Below, one piece after another: positions 56,297 through 64,000 of a DNA stretch of 64,000 nucleotides. The DNA comes from Leucocoprinus leucothites. Its lineage: Eukaryota > Basidiomycota > Agaricomycetes > Agaricales > Agaricaceae. The stretch lies in contig JAACJO010000012.1 of the NCBI GenBank assembly GCA_013368445.1, positions 806,001-870,000 on the forward strand. The letters run 5' to 3'. Each line of letters begins with the position of its first letter. The first letter of the stretch is position 1. The notes beneath the pieces were generated by a model. The model was not told the DNA's origin and did not search any database. It saw only the letters and a list, made by a program, of their open reading frames with translations. Both the position numbers and the translations under genes were made by a program.

Positions 56297-57950
56297 ATGC
56301 CCATCGGCAGGCGCAGCAAGGTCAAGGGTGTCCAGTTCACCATCATGGTGGTCGGTGCGTTTTCGGCTCCGACTTTTCCATTTATTGCACATACTTACGC
56401 GTGTTGACTGCAGGTGCCTCGGGAACTGGCCGAACCACCTTTGTGAACACTCTCTGTGATACTAATCTGATCCCTCACAAAGTCTGCGATAGTCCAGAGA
56501 CTGCCCACCAAGAGGAGAGCATCAGAATCAGGCCTGTCGACGTCGGTGTGTCTCCTGTCATGATAACCCCGTTATCTTGGTTCAAGCGCTTACGGTGCTT
56601 TTGCGGTCCAGAGCTCGAGGAAGATGGTATCCGTGTCGCTCTCACAGTTGTAGATACCCCAGGCTTTGGCGACAATATTAACAATGAAGCAGCGTGAGCG
56701 TCATCCTCCGTCTCACACCCTCGTGCTCATGCAATAATATTCAGGTTCCAAGAAATCATGACTTACCTTGAACGTCAATACGACGACATCCTTGCAGAGC
56801 AGTCTCGAATTAAGCGCAACCCTCGCTTCAAAGACAACCGCGTGCACGCTCTTCTCTACTTCATCCCTCCCACTGGCCACGCGTAAGTCTCGAACTGTCG
56901 CCTTTCTTACGTGTCAATTCCCTTATTTATCGGCCTTCTAGGCTTCGGGAGATGGATATTGAACTCATGCGGCGGCTTTCACCTCGTGTCAACGTCATTC
57001 CCGTCATTGGAAAGTCGGATTCCCTTACCCCAAAAGAGCTTAAGGCTTTCAAGAAACGGGTGAGCGCTTCTAGTCGCAAATTTTCTGACTGTTAACCCCT
57101 ACGAACCTAGATCATGGAGGATATTGATCATTATGATATCCCCATCTACAATTTCCCCTATGATCCAGAGGAAGACGACGAAGACACTATCCAAGATAAC
57201 ATGGAGCTTCGTGTAAGTAGACAATTATTCCAAAGGAAAACGGGCCTAGCTTATCATCTCAATAGGCTCTTCTTCCTTTTGCCATTGTTGGCTCGGAAGA
57301 GGAAGTGGTGATTGATGGTGAACCCATCAGAGCTAGAGTGTACCCTTGGGGTCTGGTGGAAGTCGACAACCCTCACCATTCGGACTTTGTCAGGCTGAGA
57401 GGAGCCATCATTGGGTAAGTCTCGTTTCCGCTGATTTTGTGGCTTCCAATGCTGCTTATTCTGTTTACTAATGGTCCCCCATCATAGTTCACACCTTGCT
57501 GACCTAAAGGCTTTGACCGAGGACGTTCTCTATGAAACTTATCGCACAGAGAAATTGTCAAAGAGCATCCTCGACTCTCGGTCAGTATTTCAGAGGTATT
57601 CCGAGGATTTGCTCCTTAACGTCTTGTGGTTGCAGTGATATTGAAGTGCTTCCCGAGGACCTTAGCAATCACACCGTTCTCGTAAAGGAGCAGCAACTAG
57701 TCAAGGAACAAGAGAGGGTGCGCCATGTAACCGCTTCAAGGATTATTTTCATTAATTTGTATCTCTCATGCAGCTCCGCGAATTTGAACTGAAGGCTCAG
57801 CGGGAAATTAATGTCATGAAACAGGAACTCCTCGCTAAGGAGACAGCGCTAAGGTTAGCGTCTCCTTTTCGACCCCACTATATGTGGTCTGACACTGTTA
57901 ATAGGACTCTCGAAGCCCGCACCTTCTCTCAGCCCAACTCTCCTTACTAA
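56297..57950 (+). CDS. CDC11: Septin, Cdc11 type
   Basis: GTP-binding septin that assembles into filaments at septa, bud necks and hyphal tips. The P-loop is VGASGTGRTTFVNTLC; the Arg after the G-T-G is typical of the Cdc11 class. The switch region gives LTVVDTPGFGDNINNEAAF, the septin element MTYLERQYDDILAEQSRI, then VHALLYFIPPTGHALREMD and MRRLSPRVNVIPVIGKSD. The usual AKAD guanine-binding motif is GKSD here. Then come YDIPIYNFPYDPEEDDED, LPFAIVGSEEEVVIDGE, RVYPWGLVEVDNPHHSDF and LRGAIIGSHLADLKALTED. A short C-terminal coiled coil (LREFELKAQREINVMKQEL) ends at FSQPNSPY. Nine or so short introns. Confidence 0.93.
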
Positions 57951-58393
57951 TTTAGACTCCCGGTCATGCGTTCCCCTTTGAGCTCTTTTATCTTGGAAAC
58001 TGGCAGATAAACTACATGCATAATCTGCCACCCGCATGTTTTTTGTCCCCTCCGTTGTATACCCTCCCAGATACCTAGAGATATGATTATGTTAGTATAT
58101 CGCGCCGTGTTGTTACCCCATCTTGGACTTTGGTATAGTTGTCTCTTCGACTTGTTCCTCGTGCTACCTACAATGTCGAATAAACTTTTTGTGAGGTGAC
58201 CGAAGTACATGTGATGCACTCTTCGCTCGAATGCCAGCTTTTGCAGTCGCGACATCCGTCGTTCCTAAATTCAAGTGTACAGAGCTTGACACGACAAAGT
58301 GACCGAATGGAGTATCTGTTTTCCACGCAACACGAAATCCGAAGCACTTAGACGCGTTTCGTCAATGCGCCGCTTTATGAACAGCACTGACCC
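57951..58393. other. Intergenic, no gene recognised
   Basis: 443 bp between the septin gene and the CLC gene, both plus strand. Open frames are antisense shadows. Confidence 0.55.
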
Positions 58394-61300
58394 ATGTCTT
58401 CTCAAAGGCTCGACGATGAGCTCGAACAAATTCGGTATGCACCCAACACGACTTCACTCCTATTCTGATACTCAATATGTGTTCGATCTGTAGTCGCTAT
58501 GAGGATTTCACAACGATAGGTATATACATCCTTGTCTATGACGCATACGTTGTTCGGTCGTCGCTCATAATTGTGCCAATGATCAGATTGGATACATGAC
58601 TCGATGCTCGAACGCAACAGACGCTTGAAAGATGCCAAAGAGCTGGCTAACCTGCGACGAGAGCCAAGGGGCAGAATAACACTATCTCGGTTGTGGAGGC
58701 ATGTGCGGAGAGCAATTAACGCAGGGCAGAGCTGGTTTGTCGTCAGCCTGGTCGGTATGTCTTCCATTCCTTTTGCATTTACCTCTCTCCAGACGCAAGT
58801 TGAATGCTAATACCCTGTTTACGTCCTAGGAGTGTGCATTGGGATAAATGCAGCCATTATATCCATAGTCACCGAATGGCTCTCTGATATGAAAATGGGG
58901 TATTGCTCAGACGGCTGGTGGTTAAACCAGCAGTTCTGTTGTTGGGAAATGGAAGGCGACGAGGTGGACGGATGTGAGTCGTGGAGACCTTGGACGACTG
59001 TATCTTTTGCTCGGTGGATTATTTTTGTTAGCATTGCTGTGAGCATGTTCTCTCTCAGTCCTTCGGACACGCGAAATAACTGGACTGTTCTACTTAGGCT
59101 ATATTTGCTTTTGTTGCCTCACATCTTGTAAGAAACCTTGCGAAGTATGCAGCTGGTTCTGGTATTTCGGAGATCAAGTGTATTTTAGCGGGGTTTATTA
59201 TGCAAGGTTATCTAGGCTTTGCGACGTTTTTCATCAAGAGTATAACATTGGTCCGTGACTTTCACTGGAGTGTCAAAAATCCTTGTTGACGTCAATGCTT
59301 TTGTGGTCTGGGTAGCCTCTGGTAATTGCTTCCGGACTTTCTGTTGGGAAAGAGGGACCTTCTGTTCACGTCGCGTGTTGTATTGGTTCACTCGTGGCAG
59401 GGCTGTTTAACAAATTCTCTCGGAGCCAAAGTCAGTCTTATTCTATCAGTGGGGAGCTTCTTGCTCATAAAGCGCGCTTGAACAGGCAAAATGAGGGAAA
59501 TCATTACCGCCGCGAGTGCGGCTGGTGTTGCTGTTGCTTTTGGTTCACCAATTGGAGGCGTTCTCTTCTCTATTGAGGTTCTTTTTTCCCATACGACCTC
59601 GTACCCTAAAGAATTCTCTAACAAATATTTGCACCCTCTTTCTCAAATTCTAGGAAATGAGCCATTCTTTTAGTATCAGAACCATGTGGCGGAGCTTTTT
59701 CTGCGCCCTCATGGCCACATTTACACTCGCTGTACGTTCCTATACCATCCATCTCCTTATACATACACCTTATGGACCAATAGGCGATGAACCCCTTCAG
59801 AACCGGCAAGTTAGTACTCTTCCAGATCACTTATGATCGTGACTGGCACTTCTTCGAAATCATATTTTTCGTCATTCTCGGAATCTTTGGGGTAAGTAAC
59901 GAGCCTTCAGCCTTTTGCGATTGGTTACGCAAACTCAATATTATTCTCTATACTCGATCAGGGTTTATATGGTGCCTTTGTCATTAAATTCAACCTACAA
60001 GTCGCCGCCTTCCGTCGTAAATACCTAGCCCAACATGGTGTTGCTGAGGCTGTCACGCTAGCTACGCTGACAGCCTTGATTGGGTATTGGAACAGATTTT
60101 TACGTCTCGACATGACTGAAAGTATGGCTATCCTATTCCGAGAATGCGAGGGCGGTGGTAATGTTTACAATCTATGCCAGTAAGTAGAGTCATCCCACTC
60201 TTAAAGCCATTTTCTTCATTCTCATCACGACCTGTTCCCTCGTATGTCAGGTCTTCTGCTCAGTGGCGTATCTCTTTTTCGCTCCTATTCGCCACTGTGA
60301 TTCGCATCGGGCTTGTGGTTATCTCCTATGGATCCAAGGTTCCTGCAGGAATTTTCGTCCCCTCCATGGCTATTGGGGCATCTTTTGGCCGCATGGTGGG
60401 AATTGTGGTGAAAGCGTTGTACATGTACGTTTTGATCGATTTCGGCATGCTCAATGGCCGAGCTCAATCCCGCTTTTTAAGGTCGAACCATCAATCTGGG
60501 ATTTTCAAGTTTTGCACCCCCGATGTACCGTGTATAACCCCCGGGACATACGCCTTCCTTGGCGCCGCCGCCGCTTTGAGGTGAGCTCGCCCTTGACGTC
60601 AGTGCCTCGTATTAAATGTAGCTTCCAAAAGTGGTGTGATGCGAATAACTGTCACTGTCGTGGTTATCATGTTTGAATTGACTGGGGCTCTGACATATAT
60701 TCTCCCAACCATGGTGGGCTCATTATATTCATGAGGACATTACGAATTTCCTGACTTATATTTTTTTCCACTCTGTAGATTGTTCTGTTGGTAACTAAAG
60801 CAGTCGGCGACTTCCTTGGCACAAACGGGATAGCGGACGAAATGATCCGATTTAACGGATTCCCGTTCTTGGAGAAGGAGGATCACGCCTACAACGTCAC
60901 TGGTAGGGCCGCTAAGATCCCATTCAGCGATTCCTGGCTGATTTCATTAAATATAGTGTCTAAGGTTATGAGGAGAGATCTCCATACTGTATCTGACACC
61001 GGAATGTGCGTAAAAGATGTCGGTGCGTCCAAGCATGTATCTGTCTGCCACCCACGAATTAATGAAGAGCTGCAGAGGCTCTTCTGGCGTCAACGGATGT
61101 AAAAGGCTTTCCAGTCGTCTCAGCTGATGGATGCAGGAAATTCTTGGGTTTCATTGACCGCACCGAAATTCGCTACGTGTTGGGTAAGCTTCATACACCG
61201 CGACCATCACACCATTGGCGCTGATCATTAAGCTAGAACGGGTGCGGAGCTCTGCAGACATTCACAGAAGCACTCCCTGTATATTCACTCCACTCGAAGC

Positions 61301-61811
61301 AGACGCGGACTCCATTGATATGGAGTCGAGGTCGTCTTTTGGGGACGGGGAGGAACTGCAAGGCAACCTTCTCAATTCAACTCTATCAGAACATGGTATT
61401 ACATTCTCGTCATGGGTCAATCGAGTATGTCGCATCAAAATCAACCACACTACTCCAAAGCTCACGTAACCCCACAGATACCCATGACTGTGTCTCCACA
61501 GCTTCCCCTAGAAATTGTGATGCAGCTGTTCAAGCGAATGGGGTATGTACATAGCTGTGTGAATATGTAGAATGTTTTTACTAAAACAGTCTCATAGGCC
61601 TCGAGTGATTTTAGTTGAAGACCATGGTCTGCTGGTAGGGTTAGTGACAGTGAAAGACGTGTTACGATTTATTGCAACTGAAAAGCCTGATCATGGGCCA
61701 TCATGGGATGAACGTGGGGGGTTAGATGGATTGTTGGAGGAGGCGTGGACGTGGGCAAGCACTGCTGCATATAGAACAGCATCTTGGAGCAGAAGGCTAT
61801 TGAGACGATAG
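58394..61811 (+). CDS. GEF1: CLC-family chloride/proton antiporter, Gef1 type
   Basis: Intracellular CLC protein of the yeast Gef1 type, which acidifies and supplies chloride to Golgi/endosomal compartments and supports copper loading of multicopper oxidases. The N-terminus is [18 protein letters not shown]. The core shows [17 protein letters not shown], the gating-glutamate motif [50 protein letters not shown] and [19 protein letters not shown]. Then come [37 protein letters not shown] and [16 protein letters not shown]. Two C-terminal CBS domains follow, with [18 protein letters not shown] and [20 protein letters not shown]. All key CLC motifs are intact, including the proton-gate glutamate, so antiport is expected. 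Many short introns. It ends at 61811. Confidence 0.93.
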
Positions 61812-62078
61812 TTTTGTGTATTTATTAAGCCAATGGACCTGGAGCCTTGAGGTCGGCTCTCACAACGTCATGAGAACCCTCCGAAATATTACCCTTTATG
61901 GACTCCCATCCGTTGGCCTTAGCCCAACAATCGGAATGACAGAAGTGGAGTCGGCCTATGGACCATCAAACACCTGAAAACACTGGTGCCGGAGAATAAA
62001 TAAAAAGCGTTTGGAGATCCTCCCTCCTCGTACACTGCATCTCTCGCCCTACCCCTCGAGCCCGTCAACTTCTTCCCA

Positions 62079-62401
62079 ATGACCATATCTTCAGAGAGCG
62101 ACCGACAGCGATACGCACAAGAACTTGCGGCCTACACGCTCCGCCAGTTCTCAGCCGCACGTTCTTCCGCTGATCCAGCCAAGTTGGTCAAGGCCACTGC
62201 TTCAACCTCTCAGCAAAAGCATCAGCAGCGAACGAATAAAGCACCAGGGACTCTTGGAGGTTCGTCTCGCCATCCTTCGTGTTCTTCCTTCATAGCTAAG
62301 ATGCGGCTAGAGACCTCGGGGATCGCAAGGGCGTAGCAGCGGCACCTGGGTTGAACCGCGACCACCACCAACCCAAGCGCAAAAAAAGGTTTTTCATGTG
62401 A
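62079..62401 (+). CDS. Small basic protein, unknown
   Basis: A two-exon model (62079-62259, 62301-62401) gives 93 aa. The first part reads MTISSESDRQRYAQELAAY and TLRQFSAARSSADPAKLVK, a helical N-terminus. The second reads DAARDLGDRKGVAAAPGLN and ends HHQPKRKKRFFM, a strongly basic tail. Frame and splice signals agree, with a 41-nt intron. An alternative acceptor 9 nt upstream ends the protein earlier at 62336. The basic tail suggests nucleic-acid or membrane contact, but no family was recognised. Confidence 0.55.
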
Positions 62402-63374
62402 GTTCCTCCGTGAAGATAGGTTGGAGCAATCCTGACATGTTTCACGAAAAGTCCTTGACAGATGTATCATCATCATTCGCCTCATAGTCACGCAGTTGCA
62501 CCATATCATGTTAAGGTACACGATGGAAATGCAGACTTGTTCAATTTCGTCCAGATTCACATACCAAGGGGGACGACAGTCCTGCGACGTGATCCCATAT
62601 TTCACGATCAATTGTTTTGCTGTACCTGTGGGCATCACTGAGAGGCCCTCACATTATCTCCCTGCCTCAGTTCTTTATTAAAAGCTGCTTACCTGTATAT
62701 GCATCCTCCTTCCTCCAATGTAGATTGTCCCGTTCCTAGATGCCTACCTGAGATATTCGGATACCACGATACGAACTCTTGCTACCCCCATTGTCGGATC
62801 TATTCAGCTCTTGAGTGAAGATAATCAGTCCCACCCAAGTTGATCAAACATCCCCCCCCCACAGTAATACATCCATTCAGCCAGATATACCACTTTTAAC
62901 CGATTGCACTGCAACAAACTAATGAACGTCGGCGAAATAACGAGCAGCGGTCGACGATCGTCTGCACAGTGCCTTTTCGAACATTTCGCCTCAGGGCACA
63001 AGAGCTCGAGAGTGAAAACCGTAAAAGGAAACTCGATGTGGAGTGGGAGTTACTTCTCGGATAGTTGCCACATATATTCAATGGAGAGCCCCACTTTTGC
63101 CGGGGTTCTAGGCTTTCTATCGTCCCTCGCTATTGGTGTAACCTGCCAGTGTTCAGATGCTTAAGACCGATTGTAACTGAGTCTTCGGCTCGTCGGGGAA
63201 GAAAACAGAGCCTAACAGCCACCCCTGAACTCGCGAAGCTGCAAAAGTCCATCCAATGGCAAGTAGTCGGGCTGATCAATTATCATTCGTTCGGAAGACA
63301 TCTCCCTAACTAGGCCATGGCTGTTTGTTCTCGGTCGCTCCATTACTGCATGTATCCACGAAATGTCCCCACTT
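62402..63374. other. Intergenic between convergent genes
   Basis: 973 bp between the small basic protein gene and the 3' end of TSR1. Only short overlapping frames; no domain. Confidence 0.55.
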
Positions 63375-64000
63375 CTACTCTTCCATAGCGTCGTCCGAGG
63401 GCATAGAGCCATCAGCACCTCGGGTAGTGCGTTCTTGTTCGGTCCACAAACGAGACCATTTTGGGTAGACGCGTTTGTACAGTGACATACACACAGTGTC
63501 CATCTGGTTGATGGGACCATCAAAGTGGGCTTTGAAGTATCCGTGTGTGCCCAGTGACTCGCGTATATGTCCTGTTCGACCATGTTTCGTATGAAGCTGG
63601 ATGGGCTTGAAGTAGCGGACATCATCTGCGAGCCGATCAGCCCAAGATAGTTGGAAGCATAATTTCGAAATGACAGAAGGAAATGAACGAAGAAATGACG
63701 TCAAGGGCTTAGCGAAATTTTTTTTTTAATAGAATCTACATACCTGCGTCAAAGAACATATACCGCACAGTCGCCGTCTTCTTGTGTACCTTGAACGGAT
63801 GTCCGCTCAGAACAATGCGTTTCGCGATTACTCGTGTCGTATCTGGATTCAAGAAGCTACCCATGGCCACGAGCTGTGGAGCTGTTGAACAATGGAAACG
63901 AATCAAAGACTAAATCAGTAAAAGTGCTCGGTGTGTCTTTGCCCCTTGCTGGTGACTCGGGAAGGGAGCACAAAATTAGACTAATGCCTTCCAATTGAGT
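63375..64000 (-). CDS. TSR1: Ribosome biogenesis protein Tsr1 (C-terminal end; runs off the right edge)
   Basis: Tsr1 is a Bms1-related factor that occupies pre-40S ribosomal subunits during late maturation. Two exons are visible. The one at about 63743-63890 reads [19 protein letters not shown], then [20 protein letters not shown] and MFFDA. After an intron, [38 protein letters not shown] and [19 protein letters not shown] are the diagnostic C-terminal barrel, ending in a short tail rich in Arg and acidic residues ([10 protein letters not shown]). The N-terminal GTPase-like domain lies beyond the window. Confidence 0.93.

Overview
The window is nuclear DNA of a filamentous basidiomycete, most likely an Agaricomycete. 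The protein genes are eukaryotic and most are cut by many short GT-AG introns, usually about 45 to 80 nt. One tRNA gene carries an intron, and there is a plant-cell-wall esterase with a fungal CBM1 cellulose-binding module. No transposase, reverse transcriptase, virus, CRISPR array or bacterial-type operon was recognised. All gene models were built by eye from reading frame and splice-site agreement.

Layout, 0-20 kb: the start of a cysteinyl-tRNA synthetase gene (left edge, minus), two tandem WOPR-domain (Gti1/Pac2/Wor1-type) regulator genes, TFIIA large subunit, a small coiled-coil protein, PalC of the pH-response pathway, an intron-containing tRNA-Val, the GPI transamidase subunit PIG-U/Gab1, a membrane-anchored Mcy1-type cysteine synthase homologue, a CoA-binding-fold protein and a GH18 chitinase. 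20-35 kb: a gene-poor stretch, then a tiny basic protein, an intronless C2H2 zinc-finger protein, a Ymc1-type mitochondrial carrier, an F-box-like protein, and a third WOPR gene on the opposite strand. 35-48 kb: two glutaredoxin-fold membrane proteins (one lacking its catalytic cysteine) flanking a CE1 esterase with CBM1, a HAD phosphatase, a 2.8-kb gene-poor segment, an unknown coiled-coil protein and a Bax-inhibitor-1 protein. 48-64 kb: a cyclopropane-synthase-like methyltransferase, Mdm31, an unknown DPR-repeat protein, a Cdc11-type septin, a Gef1-type CLC transporter, a small basic protein, and the C-terminal end of Tsr1 (right edge).

Most genes are ordinary housekeeping genes and do not form one pathway. 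Shared themes are mitochondria (Mcy1-like, Ymc1, Mdm31), membranes and secretion (PIG-U, Gef1, chitinase, CE1 esterase) and developmental regulation (three WOPR genes). The strongest unusual signal is the local WOPR family. Three paralogues within 29 kb share three intron positions and a C-terminal tail motif, which I believe has not been described as part of the WOPR family. Also notable are an 11-nt micro-exon that encodes the active-site cysteine of the functional glutaredoxin, the nearby cysteine-less glutaredoxin with an in-frame 60-nt intron at the same place, and a 14-nt micro-exon in the Bax-inhibitor gene.
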